Origin: Hirundichthys speculiger
Lineage: Eukaryota > Chordata > Actinopteri > Beloniformes > Exocoetidae
Reading direction: 5' to 3'
DNA: 64,000 nt
Assembly: GCA_018398805.1 (NCBI GenBank)
Contig: JAGFBZ010000900.1
Coordinates: 434,001-498,000, forward strand
Each line of letters opens with the position of its first letter. Position 1 is the first letter of the stretch. Below, one piece after another: positions 36,620 to 47,952 of the stretch. A program made the position numbers and the translations under genes. The notes below the pieces were generated by a model. That model saw only the letters and a program-made list of their open reading frames with translations, ran no database searches and was not told the origin of the DNA.

Positions 36620-36950
36620 ACTTCAGGAACAGTTTTCCATTCGTTTGAATACAACCACTTCACAACTTCCTGGAGTTACTCCCTCTGTTTTATGTAGTCT
36701 TTATCCACCACCTAAACCTAATAAAGATTTCTCTAAATTATTTCCCAGCTCTTCTTGTTCACCACTTTACACTCTCCCCAAACATGACAGTGATGACTTC
36801 CATATCCATATGGACAACAACAATACTGACCTTTACCAGAATTTGCTTCTAGTCGCGACAGCTTTGGACAACAACAGTCACATTCACTTCCCCACTTACT
36901 CTTCAAGCACTCACAAAGTCTTTTTTACCTTTAATAATGAATAAAATAAT
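36620..36950 (+). pseudogene. L2-like LINE endonuclease fragment
   Basis: A 99-residue frame (36645-36944) reads VLCSLYPPPKPNKDFSKLF, then DDFHIHMDNNNTDL, and HIHFPTYSSSTHK. These correspond to three landmarks of the apurinic-like endonuclease domain of L2/CR1-type LINEs: Y-RPPK-N, GDFNIH-D, and HFPTH--GHTLDL. In this copy the residues GDFN are DDFH and GHTLDL is THKVFF, so catalytic positions are lost. It lies 5' to no reverse transcriptase here; the related RT fragment is at 60.2 kb. Confidence 0.75.
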
Positions 36951-36954
36951 AATT

Positions 36955-37703
36955 AAATGTGATGTGATCTTTATTAAAATCACTATAATTGACCAACATA
37001 GTGTGCTAAATCTGATGGCACACATTCAGTTATAATTTATCACCTAAGGTAAAAAAACAAACAAACAAAAAAAAAACCGAACTCTTTGAATTTATAGCTG
37101 GTCAAATCTTCCTGTGGCACCAATAACTTAGGGAATTTTTTTTTTTCTCAGCACACCATGATGTTGTATTATCTTCAGATGTTTTTTTCTCTTTTTTTTT
37201 TTAAACCACTACTCTTTCCAGAACCACTTCAGCTCAGACACATTTGCAGGATATCTGGTGTGAATGGCTTTCTAGAGGTCATTCAACAGCATCTCCATGT
37301 GGTTAAGGTCAGAGCTCTCACAGTAGAAGGTAGATTTTCTTCTTGTGCAAATATTCAGAGGTGGTTTTAATTTAGTGCTTAGGGTCATTGATCCATAGGA
37401 TCGTTGTGCTGCCCACTTGTCGCCATACTTGACCATTAAGATGACATTTTGACATCTGTAAACTGTGCTCTTTTTACACCATGCATCGTGCAGAATATTT
37501 TAATGTCAGATATAGTCCAGATATACTAACACCCATGGACTGATGGATGCCTTAACACCTGCTGCAGAGCAGCTGTCTCGAGTCCCATCAGATCAGATAA
37601 GGTTTTATAGGAATTAGTGTAAAATAAAACCAACAAAAGCAAACAAACAAAAGAAAAAACAGTTCATTCCAAAGTGTTTGCATACTTTTGACAATTGCCA
37701 CTG
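36955..37703 (-). mobile_element. Tc1/mariner-type remnant
   Basis: The right terminus GTTTGCATACTTTTGACAAT then TGCCACTG ends at 37703 before a TA, a terminus typical of a fish Tc1/mariner family. Minus-strand reading around 37245-37410 gives MTLSTKLKPPLNICTRRKS then SSDLNHMEMLLNDL, which resembles the segment D-PKH...SPDLNPIE-LW-DL around the last catalytic residue. The glutamate block is altered. The left terminus was not located, so the start is approximate. Confidence 0.5.
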
Positions 37704-37919
37704 TATAAATGCATAAATGAATGTTTTGGCACCACATTTATGGATAAAAGATTTCATAAAAAACTTTCAGTCGTTACTCAGATGCTTGAGTTTCGTTTTG
37801 TGTCACAAATGCTTCACACAATGTGTATTTGAGCATGTTAGGGTTTAGACTTATTTTAGTTAGAACTTTAAACTGTTAAAGCTAAAACTTTATTGCCTGT
37901 AGGCTGGCTGTTTTAGTTA

Positions 37920-38689
37920 AGTTAAGTATGATTTTCTTTGTTTTGGGGGGGGGGCTGTAAATAACAGCACAAATGGCAGTAAATTGCCAGGCACAAATAC
38001 ATAAACAAGTGAATAAATCTCTTAAGTGAATGTTAACTGAAGAATTTAGCCTGGAAAAAAAAAAAAAAAAAAGGTTTGTGCCAGTCACAATGTAAATCTG
38101 AGCCAAAGAGCTTTAAATTTTAAACTGTTGTTTTGAAAGGAAGGTTAATTACAGTTTCTTTCACAGCAGCGTTTACCCTTTTTTGTCCCACTGTCTGTCA
38201 TCAACACCTCATCACTCTTCCATCGGCCGACACCTCCTTTCTTCATCTCTAGACTTTAACGGCTTGTGTGCCCCCCCTGAACCCCATGCCTCTGATGGCC
38301 AGTAGACCTCTAGTTGTTTGTTACCCTTATCAAGACCATTCAAGCTGATAACCACTCACGACTCTTCAGGTGCTCATCCCTCTGCACCCATCAGGTTATG
38401 ATGAAGAAAAGGAATTTTACATGCATTATTTTAAAGAAAAAGGTAAAATCAGATTACTTTCAGTCAAGAATCAGCTTTTACCAAGCTAATTCAAGCTTTT
38501 ACCAAGAATTTAGCCTTTACGCTGTTGGGCCACACCATGTGCTACAGAAAACCACATGGTTTTTCTTGGGACAAAGGAAGACAAAAGGAAATCATAAAAC
38601 TCAAATCCCCAGCATGCCTGGCAGTTGCAGTTTCACACCTAGGTGTGTCACGGCCTCTCACTGGCTGGGGACCCCTTTCTCACAGCGGG
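37920..38689 (+). repeat. Long direct repeat, copy 1
   Basis: From GTTAAGTATGATTTTC to CACAGCGGG it matches 41371-42141 almost throughout. Copy 1 has an extra 40 bp around 38481-38520 and lacks about 20 bp near 38400 and 10 bp near 38645 relative to copy 2. Both include a GCTGTAAATAACAGCAC start and an A run of 16-18. After 38689 the two loci diverge completely. Non-coding; frames across it carry no domain. Confidence 0.8.
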
Positions 38690-39769
38690 ACTGGACCATC
38701 TGGATTTTCGGGAGACAAAGGATCATATAACTCGGGAGAGCAGGACCCGCCTTCTTGGGATCCTTAAAAGAGGGACAAAATGTGATTTCTGTGTGCATTT
38801 CCTGGCATCTCTTCGTGGTGTCAAGAAGTGTACCATCGGCCGATTAAAATATTCTGCATGGCATAATAATTCTTTGTATTCATGATTGTATTAAATTCTT
38901 GATTGATCTTTGTTTCTAGGCTCGTCATTAGGCACCAGAAAAAGAACACGGAGAGAAACTTTTCAAGCGGGTAAACACTTTAACATTTGATAGCTGATTG
39001 TTTCAAATAAAAGTTTTTTTTTTTCATGTTGCAGTTTCAGGAAAGTACGAATACATAAAACATCGACATGTTTTCCATGTGATTCATCTATTTTGCAGTT
39101 TTTGGACACATGCATGGCTGACTTTTGATAAAAAAAAATCACAAAGTAAATACAAAATTAAAAGGCAAAGTAAATAAATGAGGGTATTAGCACAAAGTCA
39201 TGTGAATACGGCCGAAGATGAATGCATAAATATCAATGCATGTCTCAGTTTATACATCAGTTATCATCTTAATTAATTAGTAAATTATTCTTGTTGCATT
39301 TAATGGCATCTTAATGTACTTATGAGCTTTTTACGTGTTTTTGTATTAATTTGAGTTTTCAAATCAGTTCCTCTACACAGTGAAAACACACTATTAATGT
39401 AATTAATGATGCGGGGGGAGGTTAACAGTTCATTTTCATTTTTATTTCTTTTTTTTTTTCTGCATTTTCTCTTTAACTCTTTTTGTCTGATGAGCCATTT
39501 TCCATTTCTGGAAGCAGGTTTGATTTTCTCCACTTTAATGCCAGCACCTCAGACTCGATCATGTTTCATCTACTTACAAAAAAGCTGTGAGCTGTTATAA
39601 TGAAGAAAAAAAAATACAGGTGTCATCATTGTTTTTAATTACAGTGTACCACATTTAGATCCATCCACACCTATTATTATTCACACACACATCTGATCCC
39701 TTTCCTTTACTCCAGTGCAGCTATTTTGCTGTTTTGTAGAGGACTGATAAAACTTTGTTAGTGAATATC
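38690..39769. other. No gene seen
   Basis: AT-rich. Frames at 38525-38885 are extensions out of the direct repeat and have no domain. No terminal repeats seen. Confidence 0.45.
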
Positions 39770-40098
39770 GTATCATAAAAGTGCTACAAATGACTGTAAA
39801 GAATTCTCAGCAGCTTCTTCATATAACACAAACTGACTAAAGCTATGAGCTATCAGCTATGATTTCCACTAGTTAAATAAGAGTCCATTATATCTGAACC
39901 GAGGTGGAACCTGGGATCATTACACCCCCTCGTGAAAAAGCACAGCCTGACTAACTCCACTTAAAATAACAGCTATGATGACAAATAGATCTGAAGAGGC
40001 TCCGATTCTGATAAGAGCAGGAGGCTGGTTGACCTGCATTACAGGGTCTGTTAGTCTAGTCTGCTCTTCTCTTATATAAGCACCAGCTAATATAGGAC
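39770..40098 (-). repeat. 330-bp dispersed repeat, reverse copy
   Basis: The reverse complement of 51504-51827, about 90 percent alike by eye. Landmarks are GCTCCGATTCTGATAAGAGC, CTGACTAACTCCACTTAAAA and CTATGATTTCCACTAGTTAA. Both copies stop at the same points: GTATCAT at one edge and TATAGGA at the other. No coding frame and no known family. Confidence 0.7.
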
Positions 40099-41370
40099 AC
40101 ATCGTTTTTGTAAATGGATAGTATGTAAAGACAGAAGTATTACCTGAAAACCAGCGTGGTCACAATGGAAAAGTATGGATATTAAACTTTTGAGATTTCA
40201 AAAATAGCCTTGTCCACTAACACAGGTTTAACCTGCTCATTCCAACAATGACTTAAGAAGCAGTGCAAATTATTATGCATATTTATTGGACATGTTTATC
40301 AAAATTTTTTTCTTGGTACAACACAAGCTGTATAAGAATAAAGTTGATTACCAGCTCAGTCGTTGTTACTTCTCACTTGTTAAATTTCTTACTTTCACAT
40401 GAATGTCACAAAACTTGACTTTTCATTTTGATTACATTCATATTTGACAGTGATAGCAGAGTCAAAGCAGCCTCGCCCTCCTTTCCGATAAAGATACTCA
40501 CCGAGTCTGTTTTGGCACTTGATAAAGTGTGTCAGCTTGCACACAGTGCATTATGCTGGCAGGAATTCAAACACAAGAATGGCACAGAGTCCAGTCCAGT
40601 CAGTGTTTAAATTAAAACGTGTACATCAACATGACGTTAACCTGTGGAGGTGAAGGCTATGGATAAAGAGTTCAGAGGATCTCAGAGGAATTTTGAAATG
40701 TGTGAGGGAGGTTCAATTTAAAAGTCGTAAAGCACTTTTTATGTGACGCCACTCATCCTCATCATCCTCACGTGACCTCGAAACCTTTAAGGTAATCTCA
40801 CACATCCAGCTGAAGAAGCAGCACTCTGCTTCTGAAACACTCCTGATGCCATCTGAGGTTGCGATGACGACATAACAAAACCACAGCAAAGCCAAACGGC
40901 GGCGCCTCTGCTCCTGACACAGAGCCAAAATAACGACAAGAAGGAAAAGCGTTTTGATTTACCTGACAGTCGGCTATTGCCATAACCTGCTGTCTGCCTG
41001 ATATCTGCAAACAGCTATCATTCCAGACAATAAAAAAAACATGTCAGTATAACCTATGCACTGGCCGTTTGGTTATAGGATACTTTGATACTACAGTGCA
41101 GGTGCATGAAGACATTCTGGCTGGAGACGTTACTGTGCACAATGAATAAATAAAAGGCAGAAAGTTACAAAAAAAAGTTTTATTCAGTGAGTACTGCATG
41201 ACTTCTTCGAGTTACAGATTCAAGGTCGTTTTAGATTGCTTCCAGTGAGATATGAATAATGCGGCTTGGCAGTTGATATGCCCTTATAACATCATCATCT
41301 GCTATTCCGAAGTTACCTGCGCACCAGTGCCTTCTGCCTCACAGAAACTACGACACCCACAATACACAAA
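40099..41370. other. No gene seen
   Basis: Ordinary AT-rich sequence. Overlapping minus-strand frames at 40713-41010 show no domain. This interval separates the reverse 330-bp repeat from direct-repeat copy 2. Confidence 0.45.
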
Positions 41371-42141
41371 AGTTAAGTATGATTTTCTTTTTTTTTTTTT
41401 TTTGGGGGGGGGGGCTGTAAATAACAGCACAAATGGCAGTAAATTGCCAAGCACAAATACATAAACAAGTGAATAAATCTCTTAAGTGAATGTTAACTGG
41501 AAGAGTTTAGCCTGGAAAAAAAAAAAAAAAGGTTTGTGCCAGTCACAATGTAAATCTGAGCCAAAGAGCTTTAAATTTTAAACTGTTGTTTTGAAAGGAA
41601 GGTTAATCACAATTTCTTTCACAGCAGCGTTTACCCTTTTTTGTCCCACTGTCTGTCATCAACACCTCATCACTCTTCCATTGGCCAACACCTCCTTTCT
41701 TCATCTCTAGACTTTAACGGCTTGTGTGCTCCCCCTGAACCCCACATCTCTGATGGCCAGTAGACCTGCAGTTGTTTGTTACCCTTATCAAGACCATTCA
41801 AGCTGATAACCACTCACGGACTCTTCAGGTGCTCATCCCTCTGCACCTATCAGGTTAGGACGACCATCTAAATGTGACTCGGCTGAAGAAAAGGAATTTT
41901 ACATGCATTATTTTAAAGAAAAAGGAAAAATCAGATTACTTTCAGTCAAGAATCAGCTTTTACGCTGTTGGGCCACACCATGTGCTACAGAAAACCGAGT
42001 GGTTTTCCTGAGACAAAGGAAGACAAAAGGAAATCATAAAACTCAAATCCCCAGCATGCCTGGTGGTTTCAGTTTCACACCTAGGTGTGAACGTTGATGT
42101 CACGGCCTCTCACTGGCTGGGGACCCCTTTCTCACAGCGGG
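41371..42141 (+). repeat. Long direct repeat, copy 2
   Basis: The partner of 37920-38689. It is joined on its right to a GC-rich, LTR-like or promoter-like block that copy 1 lacks. It has a T run followed by 10 G near 41385-41413. Left boundary AGTTAAGTATG; common right boundary CACAGCGGG. Confidence 0.8.
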
Positions 42142-43660
42142 GTTCCTGGCAAAGGCGGATCGCATCTCTGCAGCTTTAAATACCACGAAGCGCAACCAGC
42201 TTCGCCCTATTCTGCTGCGCATCGGCTCTCCTGCTTGGATCTATTCCACACGACTTAAAGCATCCTCTTTCGGGCCTACTCCGGCCCGCCACAGCTTCCA
42301 GCCAGCAACCCACGAGGCCCATCGCTAGTCAGCCACCGGTAAGGAAGACCAGGTTCACGCGCCCCGTCCGACCAGCACCAATGAGTGACCCGCGCACATT
42401 GGCGCGAATGAGGCAAGGTGCCGCCACGAGAAGATGCAACGGCTCCACGCGCATCTTCTAGGAGCCGGTTCTGCTGAGACGCTGCAACTTGTACCTCCAC
42501 GGAAGCCGAGGAAGCGAGCCAGGACAACAGAGGCGCTCTTGCGACCACCCGCTGAGCGTAAACCAACAGCGGCTCAGCCGTACTCACACCAATCACCCTC
42601 TCCGGACTCTACAACGCCATTGATCGCTTCCGGAGCGATCTACGTAAGAGGCTTTTGTGTCTGGGCAGAGCTATTTAGTTTAGTTAATGTTTTGTGATTG
42701 CCGTGTTTCTTCACCACTGGCTGATCGCGCCCTGATCTTCGAATAAACGGTCAGGACGAGAGAGCGGACATCTGCTCCACACTCTCCCTCCTGTGCGGAG
42801 ATCCTCGGAGCGATCACAGCATCGGGGGTTAGAAATTCACCTCGTTTACCCTTTCCTTTCTATCTGCTCACTAACAATCCTCGTCCGCCATCGGGTGGTG
42901 CGTGGTCGTGGTCTTGATGAGGAGCGGGTCCACCACGTGAGTTCGTCCGCCATCTTGGTCAGGGCAGAAGTACCGCGTGGCCTTGTCCGCCATCTTGTGA
43001 CGCCATATCGCGCGAGTCGGCAGCCATCTTGGTTCGGGACGAAAATAGCCCGTGATCTCGTCCGCCATCTTGGTAAGGGACGAGAACACGTGATCGCGTC
43101 CGCCATCTTGGATATCCTTCTCACATTACCACACACACACTCACGTGCACACACACACATATACCTATGTTTACATGCAGACATATGGACACTCTTTTCC
43201 CCTTCAAAATGTTTGATTATGTTAGTTAAGTTATCCTTTAGTAGTAGATATCAGAGTCTTGATTCAAGTATTTGTTCATTATAATACTTGTGTTTAATAC
43301 TTGTGTTAATAAATCCTGATATATTCTAATGAGAGAAGTTGTTTTTGGTTATTTTACACAATTTTGTAACATTTGCTGGTTGCAGAGGTCTGTGCTCGGA
43401 CTCACACCTTCTCTGTTGCTCTATAGCGCCACACCTGGTCACAGGTTGGCACGCATAGACCAACAGCCATTTTGAGACTGATTGTGCCTTTTAGTCCCTT
43501 TTTCCTGATTTATCAGGTGGTGCCCCGTTTCATTTTATTAACTTTGTTTATACCCTTCTGGTTATTAGCAGCTGTCCCTCAAGACAGTTGGTAATAACCC
43601 TTTTATGACTAAACGAGCACATTATACGCTTTATTGCACAACAACACGGATACAGTAAAC
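42142..43660 (+). repeat. CpG-rich, LTR-like block of unknown family
   Basis: This block contrasts with its AT-rich surroundings. It holds a TTTAAATAC TATA-like sequence near 42175, AATAAA at about 42743 and again near 43306, and, at 43517, TGGTGCCCCGTTTC two bases after a TTATCA. That last order resembles an LTR end followed by a primer-binding site. No gag or pol frame follows. The frames at 42276-42596 and 42434-42697 are GC artefacts. It may be a retroelement LTR, or a promoter captured by one. Confidence 0.35.
42881..43111 (-). promoter_or_regulatory. Array of YY1/TISU-type motifs
   Basis: GTCCGCCATCTTGG-type motifs recur at 42945, 42985, 43021 (CAGCCATCTTGG), 43060 and 43098, with a partial one at 42883. 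Spacing is about 34-42 bp. On the minus strand each reads CCAAGATGGCGGAC, which fits both the YY1 consensus AAGATGGCGGC and the TISU start-codon element SAASATGGCGGC. Three CACGTG E-boxes lie among or beside them (42934, 43087, 43142). The units are imperfect tandem repeats. In vertebrates such motifs sit at transcription starts; whether this array is active is unknown. Confidence 0.65.
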
Positions 43661-43700
43661 CGCTATGCTCCATAACCCGTCTTCACCATGGACTGCTGCA

Positions 43701-43849
43701 CGCCTGATTCAAATGAATGGGTAACAGACCTGTGCAGACCTGGATGACAAGGTGGTGGTAATCGATTCATTTCAATCGGGTGTGCTGAAGCAGGAAAATA
43801 TCCAAGACTTGCTGGACAGCGCCCCTCAAGGACTGGAGTTTGACACCTG
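43701..43849. mobile_element. hAT-like MITE fragment
   Basis: The right end, reversed, begins CAGGTGTCAAACTCCAGTCC, a common hAT terminus. CCTGATTCAAATGAATGGG on the left and GATTCATTTCAATCGGGTG further right are the inverted inner parts. Flanks are CTGCTGCA and TGCTGCAG, which share 7 bases out of register, so the target duplication is uncertain. The 62-residue frame at 43752-43940 arises from this repeat. Confidence 0.55.
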
Positions 43850-44815
43850 TGCTGCAGACAATACAGTCAACCACTTGATAGGGCTGGTCAACCAAAAGGT
43901 AGCCCCCTATCTATTGTTCTTTAAATGGGATCATACTTAAGAAAATTAAAATCACGCTGCATTGAAGAAGACCTTTAACTAGTAATGAGACCATAAACTC
44001 AGTGGGAACATGTTTATTGAGCCAATAAATCAAGTGAGAAGTAGGGTCATTATCTCATAAAAGATGTATCCTTTTTTTTTTTCCTTTGGCATCCAGAAGT
44101 GTTGCCCTCTACTGGTTATTAGAAAGAAAACTGGTTGAAGGAACACATCCTTTGTAGCTTTACTTTTCATCCCCAGAGTGTGTCAAAACCAATTCCAGCA
44201 TCATTTTTTTTGTTAATATTATGACGGTATTATTCACTTTTTCAAAGAGAGAAGGGCGGCAGGAAAACACTTTAGACATACATATTTTCAGTAGACTGAT
44301 ATGCCCATTCATGTCCACCCTCATACTGTGTCCTGGATAAATAGATGGAACCACATTAGAGTTAATAACTAGTTATGTGACAAAACCTGTGTGTTTGGGG
44401 GGATAATTGGGTGAAACCTGTAGCTTGTGGTAACTTCTCCTTATCGATAGTATTCACTGACATCGTACATCTGGGTACTTTGACCCGACGTGACCCTTCA
44501 AAGTACAGCGTTAGTTATTAATTTATTCTAGTGCAGTCGTGTCTTCACACGTTACTAAAATTTCGTGAGAAATAGACAAAAAAAATATCAGATAAGGACA
44601 CCCAAACTTCAGCAGAAGGCAAAAGAAAAAAGCTAAAGTAGATGGAAACAGTCAATGCCCAAGCTTAATGTTGTAATATGAAAAAAATAGCCACAATCGT
44701 TGAACTTGACAAGTACAGACGGCTAAAAAGGACTGTACACACGACTCTAAAAGCTTACACAATGTGTTGTACCTCAACATTGACAATTATACTTTTTCAT
44801 GATAAAAGTGCCTGA
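43850..44815. other. No gene seen
   Basis: AT-rich sequence without recognisable ends or domains. Confidence 0.5.
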
Positions 44816-44902
44816 ATATTGGATAAACTGAAGACTTACAAGTCTCTGGAGGTTTACAACCAGTTTGTGTGTGGCTGGGTGAACAATCTTGGCTACAATT
44901 GA
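44816..44902 (+). pseudogene. SWIM/YqaJ-type element peptide fragment
   Basis: A 28-codon frame gives ILDKLKTYKSLEVYNQFVCG followed by WVNNLGYN and a stop. The L-K-Y-KSLE-YN-FV-G block is the one that precedes the SWIM zinc finger in repeat-encoded YqaJ-type proteins common in fish. The length is short and the family call is from memory. No zinc-finger cysteines follow. It lies 320 bp from a THAP fragment on the opposite strand. Confidence 0.45.
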
Positions 44903-45223
44903 TCAACAAGACATAACATCATCGCAGGAAAGGTTTGTTGAAATTTATCTCACGATCTGAACATGCAGATTGTTTCTTAATTCTCCCAAAAATGTTTCAC
45001 CAACACGTTTAACCTAGAGCTACATATTTTATTGAATTGTCACTGTCGTCCATACTATCAGGAGAAATTAGTGATGTCCATCTATGGTAGTCATGGTGAT
45101 ATTACCAGTCTATTTTCAGGTTTCTGAACGGGTTGCTTTTACTTTCAAATGCTGCTCTCCTCATTTACTTTAAATGAAAAATAAACATAAAAAAACAACT
45201 ATGGGAACAAAGTCTTTGTGGTT

Positions 45224-45301
45224 TCATTCATCAGTGAAACCTCGTTTCACTAATGGATCTGATCTGTTCTTGCAGCCATGAACAACACATGTATGTGGCA
45301 T
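45224..45301 (-). pseudogene. THAP-domain N-terminal fragment
   Basis: Starting at the ATG at 45301 the minus strand encodes MPHTCVVHGCKNRSDPLVKR, then GFTDE and a stop. A THAP zinc finger begins with M-P, then Cys-X2-4-Cys; here C5 and C10 are spaced by four residues and followed by the N-R-S-D typical of the family. The rest of the domain (Trp, AVPTIF box, His) is missing. THAP domains occur in P-element and Kolobok-type transposases and in host proteins derived from them. Here it is broken, so a repeat remnant is likeliest. Confidence 0.6.
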
Positions 45302-47725
45302 CGTTGCGAATTTTGATGGTGATTTAGCTTCAAAAAAGCTTGGTTTAGTGCACAACGTAAGTACCACTCTCATGGCACACTGCCTGTTACAGTCTTGATG
45401 AATAAATCGCTCGACCAACAAACTGGCAGAAGGCTTGATGTGACATCACGTGAGTACGATTTATAGCTTGGTAGGTTCCCATTTTCATTGGTTCCAAGGA
45501 AATGCAAATTTCCCTTCAAACCCCACAGTACAATCAATCAGAATGGTTTTTATATCCTTTTCTGTGGACATACCAGCCTGTTGAGCACAGTCATAAATTA
45601 ATGGCTGATTTTAATTAAAATGTGTTACGTTTGAAAACCTGATGTTTGCTGAAGCGGGGACTTCAGAGGAAAATGGACCAATATCTTTCTCCAGTGGAGA
45701 AGATACAACAGAGCCTGCTGAAATCCTCCCCCCGAGGTGTGCATGATAGTCTGTGAAAACTGTCCCTTCTATTTTAAAACTGATTTGCATCTTCTTGTCC
45801 ATCCTTCCAAATCCATGCGAGAGTAAAGAAGGATTTATGTGTACAGGATTTAGTGATCATCCTGAGTCAAATAATTGAGTGCTCGGTATAATCTAGTGGT
45901 TAGCTTTATTGACAGGGAACTTTGAAATTGTAGATTCAAGACAAAGAGGCTGCTACTGCTTTTATTTAAAGTAGGACCACAGATAGTGAAGGGAAATTCT
46001 AAATGGGAAAAGAAAAGGGGAGGGGAGAGGGGGGGTATTAAAACTATGATAGAAGCAACTGCAAAAGCATTGCTACATCCAAACTTCAGCTGGGATATAG
46101 CTAGCGCAACAAGCTTGTGATTACTAAGCTAATGACAAAAGCAAAAGCAGCAAATGTGGAATGTGGTAAAGAATGAGGAAAAATCCTGCGTGTGAATAAT
46201 GACATCTTTATTCATTTATTTCTCTATCTGCTTCAGCTGAGGGTTCCAGGAGTCTGCTGAAGTCTATCACAGATGACTGTGTGCAAGAAGCTGGGTCGTA
46301 ATCATATTCAGGCAATTGCATTTTTCAACATTTATTTGTTTATTCGTATTTACCTCTCTACATTTCTCTGTTTCTTTTTGAGGAATGCACTCTTTCATCT
46401 TGTAATTTGAAAAGTAAAGATACAGGTAAAGTACAGGTAAAGATAAATGGTTGAAGTCTTGGTTATAACAACAGGACTAAAAAGCTGAAGATAATCAACT
46501 TTTTGTTTGTGTTTTCTGCTGTTTTCTCAGTGTTTACTTTATATCAGACCTTATTTGTACCTTGCTGTTTGTACATACTGCTACCTTTGGGTACGTTCTC
46601 AGTTAAAAACTTGAATACCAAACTTTACCCAGCTTACTGAACCCTCCTATGGTGATTTTACCAGCTGGTCTGTCAATGAGATCAATTCTCATGAGAAAAT
46701 TCTCATCCCCGGCTGATCAATTAGTAATTTTTTTTTTACAAATTACCTCTGTTTAACATAGCTCTGCTTGTTTTTATCAGTTATGTCACGTTTGTCTTTC
46801 CAACTAAATCTCATACATTAATTTACACTGGATTTTAAAACTTAAGTATATCTGCTTTTCATTTGAATGAAATCCGATAATAAAGCTCATAATGAATCCA
46901 ACAAAAAAAACAATCAATGTCATGCATGTTCTAAAAGCCAAGTAACAGCATTAGAAGAGCATAGATCAGAGCTACATCCTCATAATGCTTATTTTGGTTA
47001 TTCCCCTGGAGGCAGAGAGCCCCCCCCCCACACACACACACACACACACCTCAATGTTCTTACATAAGAATAGGCCTTGATTTGTTTGTCCAATAACAAA
47101 TGTGATGTTTTTCTCCCCTGCCCGACAGTTTAATTGGAAATTGCGCTGTGAACATTCTTGAATCCATTGCATTGTTGTGCCTTGTCTGAAATTGCCTTTG
47201 CAAATGCTTCCGACATCCCTTGAAATTAAAGAAGGTCTTTGGGGGCCTCGTTCATTATCCCAACACACTTTGTGACTGCTTATACACGCGCTTGCCAGCA
47301 CCTGTTCTGCTACTTAGTGATAAGTGACTCAAGAGCATTAGCTGTAATAATGAGCTCTTTAGTTGCTTTCCCCTCTTTGGTTTTCTATGTTCTTTTCAAA
47401 TTATTTCCATTTTCTTACCTTTATCTAAAAGAAAAGGTTGGTCAGAGTGGTTATAAAAAAAAAAAACTAAGGTTCTGGGTTTGAATGAACCATGTGAGAA
47501 AGCAGAGTAATCAGAGTTTAGGAATAAAAGCCACCATTTATCATTGTCGTTGGTAGCATATGTACAGTAAAGTGTAATTAAGGTACATTTAAACACAATG
47601 TGTTTTGAATGCAATGCAGAATGAGCTTCCAAGATCACCTAAATCACTTCATTTTGAAATCGGTCCAGTTGGCTGCTGTGAGGTAGAGACAAAAGAAATA
47701 ATAAAAGTGATCAAATGCCCTATAA
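45302..47725. other. No gene seen; possible SINE trace
   Basis: A weak match to the common SINE 3' region may lie at about 46215-46300 (AGGGTTCCAGGAGTCTGCTG, AAGTCTATCACAG). A C run followed by a CA microsatellite lies at about 47021-47049. No frame in the interval shows a domain. Confidence 0.4.
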
Positions 47726-47952
47726 CAGTGGTGCGCAAACTGTGGTACGTGTACCACTGGTGGTACGCGTGCGCTCTTTGGTGGTACGCGGGGGAACGTC
47801 AGGACTTTCCACATTTCCCCCTTTTTTTTAACTGAAACATACAATACATTATAAACACATTTCGAACAAAATTCAAAAATCATGGTGGTACTCAGAGCTG
47901 AACAGTTTCTCAGGTGGTATGCAGTATTAAAAGTTATTAAGAGAAACCACTG
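47726..47952. mobile_element. hAT MITE
   Basis: It begins CAGTGGTGCGCAAACTGTGG and ends GAGAAACCACTG. The flanks are CCCTATAA and CCCTATTT, matching at 6 of 8 positions. It contains repeated GGTGGTACGCG/GGTGGTACTC segments. At 227 bp it has no coding capacity. Confidence 0.75.

Noticed and set aside
42881..43111. CRISPR-like array of repeats and spacers
   Set aside because: Unit length varies (34-42 bp), the shared part is only 12-15 bp and matches YY1, and the context is a eukaryotic genome.
42276..43284. Long GC-rich frames on both strands, including KMAD-repeat frames
   Set aside because: They are produced by CpG-rich sequence and the tandem YY1/TISU motif; repeated KMAD is a by-product of the motif, not a protein repeat.
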